This document shows positions 10,339 through 21,640 of a stretch of 64,000 nt of DNA, piece after piece (position 1 is the stretch's first letter; every line of letters begins with the position of its first letter). Origin of the DNA: Cryptomeria japonica (lineage: Eukaryota > Streptophyta > Pinopsida > Cupressales > Cupressaceae); contig NC_081410.1 of the NCBI RefSeq assembly GCF_030272615.1, positions 142,445,349-142,509,348 of the forward strand. Reading direction: 5' to 3'. The translations under genes were made by a program, and so were the position numbers. Below the pieces are notes generated by a model. The model worked only from the letters and a program-made list of their open reading frames with translations, did no database searches and was not told the DNA's origin.

Positions 10339-12143
10339 TTACTTGATTGTGTTATTGTAGATGTGATTGATACGAGCCCCATGTGTATCGTTTGAGGTTG
10401 AAGCTCCATCTTTGTTGTAGTTTGGAAGAGGATTTTTAAAGGCTACATGGTCACCATTTGTCTTGAAACCATCCACCTTCAAATCACCTCTATCAATCAT
10501 GTCCTGGACAATGTTTTTTAGTCTCATGCAATCATTTATTTGATGACCTTTGTTGCGATGAAAATCACAAAAGTGCGAGTCATTCCACCAAGGTGGTTTG
10601 ATTTGTGGTTCATAGTTGCTGATTGCTGGTAAAGAGATAATTTTGTTTGCTAGGAGTTGTCTAAGTGCTGACTCCAGTGATTGTCCCAGTGGTGTGTAGA
10701 CACATTTTTGAAAATTGTTGGTGTTACCTTGTGAATTGTTATTAGGTCCTCGATTTGTGTGATTGTTTTGAGCATTGTTGGTGTTGTTGGTGTTGGGTTG
10801 ACCTTGATTGGTATTTGGTGCGCAAGTGTTAGTGTATGGGTTAGCACCTTTGGGATTCTTTGTAACTTGAGGATTTCCTGATAATGCGAGCACGGGTTGC
10901 TTGGATTTTGGATCATGTGATTCGTTGCCTCCTTCGTTTTCGTTGTTTTTGTTTCTGGTCCAAAATCTGGATTTTTCTAAGTTGTTGTTGTTCTTATTGT
11001 TGTAGTTTGATGAATTTGTTCCTTCTTTGAAGAATTTTAGTGTTCCCTTCTTGACACATGATTCTTCTACTTGAATGCCATTCTCAATCAATTTAGCGAA
11101 AGATGGTATGCATTGAAGTTTGAGCCTGTAACTCATCTCACCATTCAAGTTATCGATGAAGATTTCCATTTTCTCTTTTTCAGGAATATCTTGAAGATAT
11201 TGTGAAAGCATATGCCGCCAATGTTGAAGGAATACCATGAATGTTTCATTGTTTTTCTGTTTGGTGTTACAGACGTCTAGCATGGTGATAGCATGTTGAA
11301 TGTTATAGGAATATTGAGTTATGAATTTGTTGACCAGTTCATCAAATGATCTGACAGGAGGTGTGATTTTGGATAACCATTCCATTGTTTGTCCTCCCAA
11401 TCTTCTTGGGAATAACCACATCAAATAGGTGTCATCATGAGAAAATTCAAGACTCATGGTGCAGAATTCTCGAACATGATCACGGGGATCGTTTTTCCCA
11501 TCGTACTTATCAAATTTGGGAATGTCTGAGTTTGGAGGAAAAGGTACCATGTTCAATCTTCTGTCAAACGGATAAGGACAAATTTCATTTAATGAATACC
11601 ATACTGTTGTACCTTGTTGCATGTCTTGCATTTGTATTTGTAGCATTTGCATTTGTTGAGTAAGAGAAATCAAAGGCACATTATTTTGCTGAGGGAAGAT
11701 TTCTTCCCTTGCATTAATCCTAGGTTGAAATGGTGTATGGAACGACATGTTTTTCTCAGGGATGTTTTGTCTAGGTGTATTTTGTTCTGGTATGTTTTGT
11801 TCAGGAATATCTTGCTCAGGGTCACATGCTTCTCCTTCTCATTGTCGTTCTTGATATTCGTAATGTTGAGATTTTGTTCTAAACATGTTTGTGTCAAAGT
11901 CTTCGAGAGTTTAACCCCTTTGCTTGTAAGCATGAGTAGGTATTTTTCCTTGTCATTTTCCATGAGTCTTTCCACAATTTTTTGAAATGAAGCACTTCCT
12001 TGACATTATTGAAGAAGTTCCTCAGAAATTTCATCGTCCTCTAGATTCGGATGCTCGAAAGGATTTGATAATCTCCGATTCATGCTAGATTCTGATTGCA
12101 TTTCACTTTGTTTGTTTTGTTGAGAGCGAGTAACAATAGGCAT
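10339..12143 (-). pseudogene. Gypsy gag (capsid and nucleocapsid) of GY1
   Basis: I place the start at 12,143, where 'MPIVTRSQQNKQ' opens as in many plant gypsy gags. The stretch to 11,750 has stops. From 11,748 to 10,339 it is open for 469 codons. The capsid (Retrotrans_gag) region carries 'PKFDKYDGKNDPRDHVREF', 'LMWLFPRRLGGQTMEWLSK' and 'KQKNNETFMVFLQHWR'. A 100-residue Asn/Thr-rich linker follows. The nucleocapsid knuckle is C-x2-H-x4-H-x4-C ('FCDFHRNKGHQINDC'), not the usual CCHC spacing. Gag forms the particle and packages element RNA. The homologous gag of element E (58,948-61,215) supports the alignment, including the N-terminal 'DKEKYLLMLTSKGVKL' part. Confidence 0.88.
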
Positions 12144-12984
12144 CTATTAGAAGCTTTCTGTGATAAAGGGGATAAAATCCTCTTCGATGTGTTTCTCAGG
12201 GGTTGGTGGCTCAAATCGGGGTATGTTGTAAGTGATGCACTCATCGGGAAAGAATGCAGGATTGATCTTTCCTCCACGATTGATTTGTTGACTAAATGCG
12301 GAATTTTGGTAGAATGCTCTAGTCTTCAAAGGTTCTTTGTCAAATTCGTTGGATTTGTTCTGAATATAGAGTTGTACATGACGAAGAAATGTTCGATGAG
12401 ATTTGAAGAGTTGGCGATTGATGTATAAAAATTTATTTCTTTTGGCAAATTTCAAAGGACTTGGTTGTTATTTCTTTAACTTAGTGTTACGATAAATATT
12501 CTTTCTTCTCAGAATATGAGGATTAGTCATGCACAAGAGATCAATAGTTCCTTTTGAGTTGGTTTGGATTCAGTTTATCTTGTTTTGGAAACTTAAGTTT
12601 TAGTTTATCCAAGTGAAGGTTTAGATGCCCCCTCATGACAAAGTGCATCAAATGATATGGAAAAAGTCTCCTGATATGGAAACTTGATTTGACAACTTGG
12701 AGTTTTAAAACAAGTGTGTTTGGAATAAAATATGTGTGATAAAAAAGTACCTATTTGCTACGTGTGATGATGTCTCCTGATATTGATAGGATAGATATGT
12801 TTATCGTGTGACCAGTTTTAGATGTTTGGACAACTTTTGTTTGATACAAAATTTGCTTTTAGAAATAGCTTTCTAGGTCTGTTCTTGATATTTTGATCTG
12901 ATGAAGTTTAAGTTGATGAAAAGAGGTTGTCAAAAATGTTTTCAAAATTTTCTAAATTTACCTCTGTTTTGCTCCCTGTTTTTC

Positions 12985-13340
12985 TGGTCTTGACCACGTG
13001 CTAAAGCAAAGACCCCATGCGCTACAAAATTTCCTCAAAGCACTAAGGGAAAGACCCCATGTGCTACGCTACCCCAGTCTACGCGCTAACTATTTCTGAT
13101 AATAAATTTTGTTTCAGATCTGATTTCAAAATATCATGCGCTAATATGAGACACTGACGCGCTACTATTTATACGCCACACGCTAAAGCTTAACTTCGAC
13201 GTGCTAAGCGTAACTGCTTGTTTTTAAATTTTGGTGAAGCGCTACTGTGAATACTTTACGCGCTAATGATAAGATGTGATGCACTAAGTTTTGGTTGATA
13301 CGCGCTAAGATGTTTCTCTTATGCGCTAAACTACCCTGAC
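12985..13340 (-). repeat. Iterated GCGCTAA word, cluster 1 in GY1 leader
   Basis: On the plus strand, ATGCGCTAA, ACGCGCTAA, ACGTGCTAA and close variants occur about 16 times in 355 bp at irregular spacing of 10-40 bp. The sequence between copies is not repeated, so this is a dispersed motif rather than an ordinary tandem repeat. The word reads TTAGCGCAT in the element's own sense. Confidence 0.8.
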
Positions 13341-14824
13341 TTAATTGTTTTCTATGATTTTGGTATTTTGCCTTAAGCTTTTAATGCTGATGGATGATTT
13401 TCTGAAGTAACAAATGAAGAAACAATACCAAATATATAACCATTTTTGCCTAATCTAAACAGTAAGTGTATGTTTTGCGAAGATGTGTTCAAATCCTCAA
13501 TGTTTCAACAGGTTTGGTTACAAAGAATACACTTCAAAAAGACTCTTTATTTAAGGGTCATAAGTAATACCATAGCCCACTAGTCTTGATACTCCGTCAG
13601 CTCAAATAGCCATGTCACCCCCTAGAGGGCGCCCATTTTTTTGCCTTTTGCCAGAAATTAACTCAAAGTAAATTGCTTCACAATTGAGTAGTTATCTTGG
13701 GAGATATATGGTGAGCGATCTTGGGGGCGGATTCTTCCCCACCCTTGGACTATGATATTACAAATGTCTAGTTACTGACTCGACTCAAGGTTTCTAATGC
13801 TAAAGTTCATAATCAAGCTTCCTATTCAGCCGTCAGTGATAAACTCCCTCATGAGGCTTCCCAACATTTAAAACAAATGCTTTACATATCTCAAGGATAC
13901 TGGGGGAAGGCTAATCGCTGTGCGCAACTATTGAAAAGGACTTTCGTCACTTTCCACATTTGATTATAGTGGGTTGGAACTCTTGGTGTCAAAGTCATTT
14001 CCCACTTAGGTCGTTCCCTTCACACCAGCCACGAATGGCTTTAAGAGTTTTTCAACCCCTCAGGAAGGCAGGTCTACTAAAGGATGTAAATGCAGTATTA
14101 CTGAAAGCGTAAGAGTAGGCTGGCTTTTTTATCACCCAGTTAAGGGGAGAGCATATACCTTCTACTTTCGAGACAAGGCAAACAAGGTTCTTTTTACCTT
14201 TCAAGTGAATGATTTTCTAAGATCTATATGGAGATGTTGCTCCATGAAAACATGGTGTTCTTTTTATTTCCTTCAAAGCAATGATTTTCCAATCTAGGAA
14301 AATAATTTGGTCAACAAAGAAAAATTTTGATCTTGGTGGTCAACAAAAGAAATGGACAATAGGGGAAGGACTTCCCTCTTTGATTGTAAACAAAAATTCA
14401 AAGTGAGGTTCTTTTTTCTTTCAAAATGTAAAATTGATCCTTTTAAGCACCAAAGGATGGTGAGATTATTTTTAGCCCTTGCTTGCAAAAATCAAGATTG
14501 TTTTGTTCCTTTTAGAACCCAAATTGAGAATTTTTCTCCTAGAAAAGCAAGAAAAGATTGTTGTTGTGGTTCGTTTTACAACCCAAAGTAAGGTGAGTTC
14601 AATTTTATCCAACAAGAATTAAAATGACTCTAAATATTAACTAACTTAACTAAGCTAGCAAAAATCTAAAACTATTTGTAATTCTACAAATAAAATCCAG
14701 CTCTACCTGTAAGAAATTGTCAGAATCCTGCAAAAATTCCAATCAAATAGTTAGAAAAATTTGGATTTTGGTGGACTTCTACAAGTCTAAATTTAATTTC
14801 GGTTACAATTTTCTTTTTGTTTTC

Positions 14825-15115
14825 TGTCTGTGATGTGCTACAAAACAGACTGTACGCGCTACAAGATGACTATGATGCCCTATCTGACAGACCCGATGCG
14901 TGGCTCTGTTTTCCGGATGTGCTGCTCTATTTTCTAGATGCGTTGCGCTGTTTTTCTTCCGTACCGAGACCTACAGGAAAAGTTAGTAAATGCGATGCGC
15001 TAATCTAAGAACTTCACATGCTAGGATATAAACCCAATGCGCTAAATAGTGTACGATATGCGCTATAATGTTAGCGAGATGCGCTAAATAATATTCTCCA
15101 CACGCAAATTCTTGT
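14825..15115 (-). repeat. Iterated GCGCTAA word, cluster 2 in GY1 leader
   Basis: A second cluster of the same word follows about 1.5 kb nearer the LTR: GATGTGCTAC, ACGCGCTAC, GATGCGCTAATC, AATGCGCTAAAT, ATATGCGCTATA and GATGCGCTAAAT among others, roughly a dozen in 290 bp. The two clusters share the core but not the flanking sequence. This argues for repeated use of a core word rather than duplication of a block. Confidence 0.78.
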
Positions 15116-15194
15116 TTCCCGCTTACCTGCAAAAGTGTATATTTTTGAAAACCGATTTCATTAATGGGGTTTAGCCCCATGGTGGGTGCTAGAA

Positions 15195-16545
15195 ATGTAT
15201 GTGGGAAAAGCGGGTCAATGAAACTTAAATGTGAAAAATGAAGCTCAAAGGGACTTATCCACACACCCACGGGACTTCTTGGTGCAAGCAATGAGTCATG
15301 AAGGATGACTCAACTTCCCAAGGTTGGTTCCATGGTTCTCTATCTCACAAGGTCCCTCAAACCAATGTCTTTTCTCTCAGATCACTGAGAAAAGTGGTTT
15401 AGGGAATGAGGGATGCTTTTGTTGATTTTAACATGAGAATGCATCCTATCTATGCATGATTCTATAAATGCAACAAACTAGATTATAAGATGACAAGATT
15501 AGTATAAATACTATCCTAACATGCTATATTAGCTGTATGATTTAAGCTAATGATAAAGGAATTATTCTAAGATGTTTATTAGATTAATTTCAATTGCAAA
15601 GAGAAAGTAGATGTGCTAAAATTAAGCATAAGTATGATACGAAAAGCTTGTGTTCTCAAAATGGAGGAATGAGAGCTCTATTTATAGCAAAAATAGGGCA
15701 ATGGATGGTCAGGATTGAAAGAGTTAATCAAGGGTCAAGCTTGAAAGCTGATCAATCCATGTTTACAATTTGCACCAATGAAATGGTGACAATTGTCAAT
15801 ATAAGACTAGTTGAGAGAGGAGGGTGGAAATATTAAATGCCTGAGAAGACCTCATGGTTACCCTAGGTGGTAAGGGTTAAGGTTAGGTTAGGATTATCCA
15901 ATGGATAAAGCTTTTACCCAAAGGATAAACTCTTGTGCAAGGGTTAAAGGGATAACCATGGTCAAAGCAATGAATGCTTGATGAGACCCCTGGGTTAGAT
16001 GTGGATTGAGTTTAGAGAAAGTCTCTAATCATGCTGGAGGGTTAAGTTAACCATTAATGGTTTGGAAGACTTTCAAAGTTAAGTTGTTGAAGCCTTTAAT
16101 GGTTTTCAAAGACTTTGAGGGTTTGAGAAGTCACTTCCCCTTGCTTAGGGTTGTGACAATATTTAGGAGATGGGTTAGGCTAATTTAGAAGTGATTAGAA
16201 GAGTCTAGAAGGGGGTTTTAGGAGGCAAGTGGGAGATGTAGGATTTTGCAAGTGGATGAGGAATAAAAGGGTTTAATTAAAATAAAATGTTTTATTTCAA
16301 TTTAGTTGTAATTTGGGAAATTGAATATTCAATTTGGGGTAAACTATTAATTAAATATAAATCTAATTAAAAGTAGAGAGAACGGGTTTAATTGAATAGA
16401 ATGATTTATTCAATTAAATGACATAAGTGAATTTAACTAAGTAAATTGAATAATTTACTTAATAAAAATAGAAGAATGTAGGTAATTTAATTAAATTAGA
16501 TTTAACTAAATAGGGGAATGAACATAAAATATTCATTTAGGAATG
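15195..16545 (-). repeat. 5' LTR of GY1 (family A)
   Basis: The segment is a reverse-complement relative of the solo LTR at 48,355-49,827. They share the TATA region (GCTATAAATAGAGCTC, minus strand, about 15,672-15,687), the 'ATTCATTTAGGAATG' start region and the 'CCACATACA' end. The end abutting the leader is at 15,195 (minus-strand CA). The outer end should read TGTAGACG, but the sequence after 16,545 turns into a TG/TA microsatellite, so the first about 20 bp are lost or overwritten. The LTR supplies promoter and polyadenylation signals. Confidence 0.85.
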
Positions 16546-16730
16546 TGTGTGTGTGTATGTATAGATATGTGTATATGTATATATGTATATATATATGTAA
16601 ATATATATACATATATGTGTATATGTATATGTAAATATATATACATATACACATATACGCATATATATACATACATATGTATATATATACTTGCATATAT
16701 GTGTGTGTGTGTGTGTATACATATATGTAA

Positions 16731-16762
<32 letters not shown>

Positions 16763-16808
16763 ATACATACATATACATACATACATACATATGTATGTAT
16801 GTATGTAT
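16543..16808. repeat. TG/TATG microsatellite (left half)
   Basis: A mixture of (TG)n, (TATG)n, (ATAC)n and TATATG tracts. It starts exactly where the GY1 LTR terminus should be and stops at the TG of the solo LTR at 16,809. The long open frames on both strands here are artefacts of the tetranucleotide period. Confidence 0.9.
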
Positions 16809-18288
16809 TGTTGGCATTACAATAGAAAGGAGATTGTTGCCATTTCAATAAGGATATTGAGAAGGTTGTTGGAGATTATTGATATAACTGAAGAAGGATG
16901 ATTACTGTCTTAATAATATTATTTTGTCATTGATGTCAAGAAATTGATTTTCTGATTCAGTATGATGTTGCCATATCTTAAGAAGTATGTTTTGATGAGT
17001 ATTAAGAGGTCGGTAAGTGACACAGAAAGAATGTGATAATGAAGGGGAGAACTAGGTTTTGCAATGGGCAACTATTACCGAGTTAGACAATGATAAGATC
17101 ATGTTGTTTTGATTGTTGTGATATCCTACATATGTTGTTGATTATGAGTTTAATACTGTACTATGTCACCAAGCAAATAATCTAGTCGGTAAACCCTAAG
17201 GTTATCGATATCAGTTAAAGAAGGCAGAATGTCTACCGAGTGAAGTTCAGTATTAACCAAGTAACAATCGAGTAATAACATAATGCATTGGATGAATAAA
17301 AGCATTATTTAATGAAGGATGCTGATGAGATGGAATTGATCAAATGATTGGTATGTTGTGCAAGAAGTTTGTTAAGGATCGATGACATCGAAAAATCAAG
17401 AGGAAGATCTACAGCACAGATTGAACCGCAATAACCTAGCACAAGTTCCAAGGAAGGAATGCAAGTTCCAAGGTGAGGTAAAACATTTTTCAGATCGAAG
17501 GATACATTGAACCTAGTCAAGTTTGATGATCCGATGGCTAAGATTGATCATGGGAAATGTGATCAAGGAGATTAAGCGGTTAGAAATTGTTTATAAATAA
17601 GGAATTGTTGATGAACATTGGAATGCGGGAAAATGTATGCACAATGATGCTACAGTAATGTTTACCAAGCACATAAGCTTGAAGATCTGATTGAAGAACA
17701 AATTGAGAAGCCCAGCAAGCCCAACAAGGGACAAGATAAGTCTTATGACAAGATTGTTTTGAGCACATAGAATCTGCTTTAGCATTTCAGATGTGAAGTT
17801 GCAGATATATTTTATTACTATTATTTATTTTGTAAGTGACAGGAAATCTCTTAACCGAGTGGACTTAACAGTCTTATTTGTAAACCCTCTAGCAAGGTAA
17901 CATTCTAAATGAGTGTTTGAAATCCTTTGACAAGGTCACTTCTAACAAAATGCAAGACTCTAACAAGTCTGAGGGAAATCCCTTAACCGGGTCACATCTA
18001 GCAATGTGTTTGTAATCTGTAACTGGATTAAGCTTTTAACCGAGCGTACTCTAGAAGGGTATATTTCTTAGCGGGTCTGAAATCCCACAGTGGTTTTTCC
18101 CTATTTGGGTTTCCACTTTAAATCTGGTGTTAAATGTGTTATGATGTTTTAAGTGTATCTGTTTATGAGTATTAAATGATTTACAGTCATAGTTGCATAT
18201 TAGTAAAGGCTACCGAGGTTGAAACTGGTGAATATATTGTATAGTGAAGTTTTTATGATTCACCCCCCCCTTCTCATCGTAACTAACA
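16809..18288 (+). repeat. Solo LTR of copia type (family B), inside a microsatellite
   Basis: It starts TGTTGGCATTAC and ends CTAACA, with ATTCACCCCCCCC near the 3' end as in the other copia-type LTRs here. Bases 17,758-17,812 match the element F LTR (62,876-62,930) almost fully. No primer site or coding follows; the microsatellite resumes at 18,289, so it is a solo LTR. A target duplication cannot be proven because the target is simple sequence (TGTAT left, TATAT right). The 3' third (17,845-18,060) carries an array of stem-TAAC-stem hairpins described under findings. Confidence 0.85.
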
Positions 18289-18416
18289 TATATATGTATA
18301 TGTATATATATGTATATATATATGTATGTATGTATGTATATGTATATATATATGTATATATGTATATATACATATATATATATGTATATATGTATATATA
18401 CATATATATATATGTA

Positions 18417-18449
<33 letters not shown>

Positions 18450-18452
18450 GTA

Positions 18453-18485
<33 letters not shown>

Positions 18486-18488
18486 GTA

Positions 18489-18519
<31 letters not shown>

Positions 18520-18662
18520 GTATATATGTATATATATATATATGTATATATGTATATATACATATATACATATATTTAAACATATATTTACATATATTTA
18601 TACATATTTTTACATATATTTATATATATACATGTATACATGTATATATATGTACACACATA
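18289..18662. repeat. TATATG microsatellite (right half)
   Basis: Imperfect TATATATGTATATG repeats with embedded ACATATAT reversals, degenerating to TTTACATATAT-type sequence after 18,570. It appears continuous with the block ending at 16,808 before the solo LTR inserted. Open frames of 90-150 codons on both strands (Tyr/Ile/Met repeats) are not genes. Confidence 0.9.
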
Positions 18663-19620
18663 AAGTATAAGTAAGTGCACTATCTTTAGGGGATAGCTCT
18701 CTTTACATACAAAATAGTAATATATGAGTCTGCAACCCTAACTCAAACTCAACTATGAGCTTACAACGAGAGGAATTTATAGACCACAGCCAAACCCCTC
18801 CCAAGATCCATTAGCTTAACAACACTTGCAACAGATAGCCAATTGTCATGTGATTCCAGTAATTTGCAAAAGGGGTCAAGATTATTGTTAATGACTCCAA
18901 TGTAATATACCTCCCATGCATCATTGTTAAAGTTCTTTCTCTTTTCCTTCCTTGTTCGATCAAAAGAGGACTCAGGCGATTCAGGATCAGACCTTTCATT
19001 ATCTTCATCAAAGCCATAATAGGCACTATTAAAATAGATACCCAGAATGGTTAAAAACTTTATTGTTTCTAGATCCAGGATGGCATTAGCAACAACTACA
19101 CCATCTTCCTCTCATATGAAGCCATTGATCATCACTATGCATCTTTCTTTGGAGTCCAATACATCCACCAGCAGACATAACAATGCCTCATAGACAAACC
19201 TATCACACCAATGTCACCCTTCACCCAAGAAACCAACGATTGCATCGAAAATTTGTTCATGTGCAATGAAAAAATGCCTGCATTACTACAAAATGGTTTC
19301 ATTCCTACATAAGCAACTGAGACCAAAATGGTGAGACATTTTGTCGCATGCCAATTGTGACTAATCAGAGTTCAAATCTGGTTATATTTAGCTAGTACAT
19401 TGCATCAATTTAAAAATTATTAGCATTCATCGCAAAGAACACACACATGAAGCACGTGATCCTTAGTTGTGTTAACAACCCGTAAGACAAATTAAGCCAC
19501 CGCTAGTATGTCATGTCCTTATGCCTTGATAAACATATAATCTTGTGATTCTTCGGCTAAGTATCATTAGAATCCCAAAAAAATCTCTACAAAGTGTATG
19601 AGATTATTAAAATCCAATAT
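18663..19620 (-). pseudogene. Unassigned remnant with minus-strand coding look
   Basis: Short minus-strand frames (19,026-18,811 and 19,326-19,135, in more than one frame) read as protein-like sequence such as 'AYYGFDEDNERSDPESPES' and 'LVDVLDSKERCIVMINGFI', separated by stops. I do not recognise a family. It could be a fragment of a captured host gene or the ORF of a non-autonomous element. It is cut on the right by element D at 19,626. Confidence 0.3.
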
Positions 19621-19625
19621 GATAT

Positions 19626-20847
19626 TGTAGTGTCACAAATTGCATACCCCTTTGTGATTTCATCTACACTTTTGCAACCACTTTAGTGTCCTTTCCCCTA
19701 GCATTTGGGTAGGCTCATTTCAGCCCATTCATTAGCCTTTTCCATCTCAGGATTCTCAAGACACCTTTCGACGACTATTCTTAAGCTTCTATTTCATGGT
19801 AGTTGAATGTTTCTCTTCCCCCTTATCATTTTTGAGCATGATTCGTTTGGTCAATAAAGCGTTGCGTGGATGTTAGCACATCGTGTGTTAGTCTTGCGAC
19901 ATCTCAATGTTCGAATGTCAGTTTTGAGCGCACCTTTCCACTTGTCACCTACACATATTGGTCGAAATGACTCAAAATATTCTAAACGAATCGTTAGCCT
20001 TCTTTTCCCTCCTCTTCTCTCATTTTTTAAATTGATATTTTCTCTCCATTCAAGATCTCTAGATTCTAGATACAATATCTCTTGTTTCTCTTGGCTCTCA
20101 TAGCTTTCTCTTTCTCTCTTGCACGCTTTCTACAACAGTCTCTAGCTTTCTACAACAATCTCAAGCTCTCACGATAATCTCTTGCAACTCTCTTGGCTTT
20201 CTCAAGCCTCTTTAGTAATATTCTTCTATCTATCTACTTATCTCATCTTTGAGCATCTTGGGATTTATCACATCCCCTATCTAGTTCATCATTTTATCAT
20301 TCTAGCTTTTTTATATTTTTCGGTCTATCTATCTAGGTTGTCCGTGGAGGTGGAAACACCAAAACAGGGGTTTGACTGAGACAGACTCCAAAACACAACC
20401 CCCAAAATTTTCCTTCTTGCTTGTGTGCAAGTTTATAATCATAAGAAGGAGATAATTTAGGGGGAGACTTCAATTGTGGACTTGTTGTGAGCTTCCTTCT
20501 TTTCCCTCTTCTCAAGTCATTCTAATATTTCTCATTCTATTTTATTAGCTTATCTTGTTGTTTTCCATATTTATTTAATATTATAATTGTATATTCTACC
20601 CCCATATGGTTTTTGTGTTCTGTCCATACTAGACGATAGCGCGCCGCATTGGTGTTCCAGGTCTGCACACTCATCCTCAGATAAAGACTCAACAGAGTCA
20701 TCTGGGATTCTCGTTCACAGTCTATTAGCTTAGCTTTTCATTTTTATCCCCTGGCTCATCCTTAGCGCCATTTTGAGTTAGGTAGTGATGGATCGATTTG
20801 TTCTCTGAGATTCATCATCTTGGAGGTGACAAATCCCCACCTCTACA
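19626..20847 (+). repeat. 5' LTR of element D
   Basis: The 1,222-bp LTR matches the 3' copy at 40,464 along its length, for example CTTGTCACCTACACAT, 'TTCTCTCCATTCAAGATCTC' and GGTTGTCCGTGGAGGTGG. The last bases are CCCCACCTCTACA, followed directly by a primer-binding candidate. The copies differ by scattered substitutions and by a CT microsatellite present only in the 3' copy, so the element is old. Confidence 0.9.
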
Positions 20848-20870
20848 TTTTTGGTGAACTCGATGTGAAT
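20848..20870 (+). other. Primer-binding site candidate of element D
   Basis: TTTTTGGTGAACTCGATGTG starts at the LTR end. Element E has the similar TTTTGGTGAACCCAACGTG at the same place (55,892), so both gypsy-type elements here probably use the same primer tRNA. I do not assign which one. Confidence 0.6.
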
Positions 20871-20877
20871 GCCTAAT

Positions 20878-21640
20878 GTCTGATCTCTTTTTCTTAGAGT
20901 TTGATTCTTTTGATAAAGTATTCTCTAAGGATGACTTTAACATGTTGGATGAAATTTTAGATGACTTATTAGAAGCACCTCTCTCCAAAAGAGATGTAAA
21001 GGAAAGTCATCATCTATGACATCCTCATTTGAAGATGAAAATTCCGTGAATGTTATTGTTGTCTTTGGAGCCCCTCAAAGGCCTAAAAGACCTTACATTC
21101 ACATGACTGTAGCAAGTCCTTCTCCTAATAAATTTAAGTCCATTAATGGAAAGCATTTTAGAGGAGAAAGTTTTGATTTATATACTAGATTCATGCAATC
21201 CAAATAATCATCTTAGAATACCATTTCTCATATGTATAATACTCGAAGGAATAAATAAAATATTAATCAACCACAAGTTTCTTTACCACCTTCTCAACCT
21301 AGCCTTCCTAAAGCACCTTCGTGGGCAGATAAGCGAACTAGTGACTACGATTTTATTGAGCAACTCAAAGTTACTCCCACTAATATCTCACTATGGGATT
21401 TGCTTCAAACTGCTTTGGTGTATCAAGGTATGCTACAGGAATCCTTGCAAAAGGTCTTACACTCTTCTTCTATGAGACCAGTGGATGTAAATGTGTTGAT
21501 AGATCATATTCGTGCGGACTCGCCGAATATTGCTTTCTATCCCCATGAACTTCTACCTCCAGAAGTGAGAAATTTGGTAGATACATTAATGATAATCGTT
21601 CATGTTAATTGCATTGGAATTAGATGAACTCCTGTTGGTA
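20878..21640 (+). pseudogene. Gag-like N-terminal region of element D
   Basis: An ATG at 20,878 opens an acidic segment, 'MSDLFFLEFDSFDKVFSK' to 'KESHHL', with a stop at about 21,016. Further coding-like sequence follows in shifted frames: 'FGAPQRPKRPYIHMTVASP', then 'SWADKRTSDYDFIEQL' and 'ISLWDLLQTALVYQGMLQ'. The last two resemble the region that lies before the protease in the GY1 and E elements ('KTPAQISILELLKL'). The canonical gag capsid motifs (PRDH, GG.T..W) are not visible, so a capsid domain is not proven. Confidence 0.5.

Larger units (their letters stand above)
12144..15194 (-). other. 5' leader of GY1 between primer site and gag
   Basis: About 3 kb of apparently untranslated leader. 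It holds two clusters of an iterated GCGCTAA word (listed separately), with a region between (13,340-14,800) that has none. A 102-codon minus-strand frame (12,455-12,147) lies directly before gag and has no recognisable domain. A weak open frame at 14,294-14,591 on either strand looks fortuitous. Immediately inside the LTR, the minus strand reads TTTCTAGCACCCACCATGG (15,194 downward), the expected place of the tRNA primer-binding site. I cannot assign the tRNA. Confidence 0.6.
4710..16545 (-). mobile_element. GY1: Tat-like Ty3/gypsy LTR retrotransposon (5' LTR to integrase)
   Basis: Read on the minus strand, the order is 5' LTR (16,545-15,195), primer-binding region, about 3 kb leader, gag, protease plus G-patch, RT, RNase H, a second RNase H, and integrase ending at 4,710. 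That order, with integrase last and RNase H doubled, defines Ty3/gypsy of the Tat type. There is no chromodomain after integrase. The 3' LTR is not seen and should lie left of the window if the element is complete, making it over 16.5 kb. The PMD ORF at 1.6-3.5 kb would then be internal and antisense. Stops and at least one frameshift show that it is not autonomous today. Confidence 0.85.

Noticed and set aside
11385-11985. Plus-strand open frames of about 90-110 codons
   Set aside because: They are shadows opposite the GY1 gag reading frame.
16502-16851. Long overlapping open frames on both strands rich in Tyr/Ile/His/Thr
   Set aside because: They are produced by TATG/TACA tetranucleotide repeats that lack stops in several frames; no gene-like composition.
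18210-18674. Open frames of 90-150 codons on both strands
   Set aside because: Same cause: a TATATATG microsatellite read in each frame.
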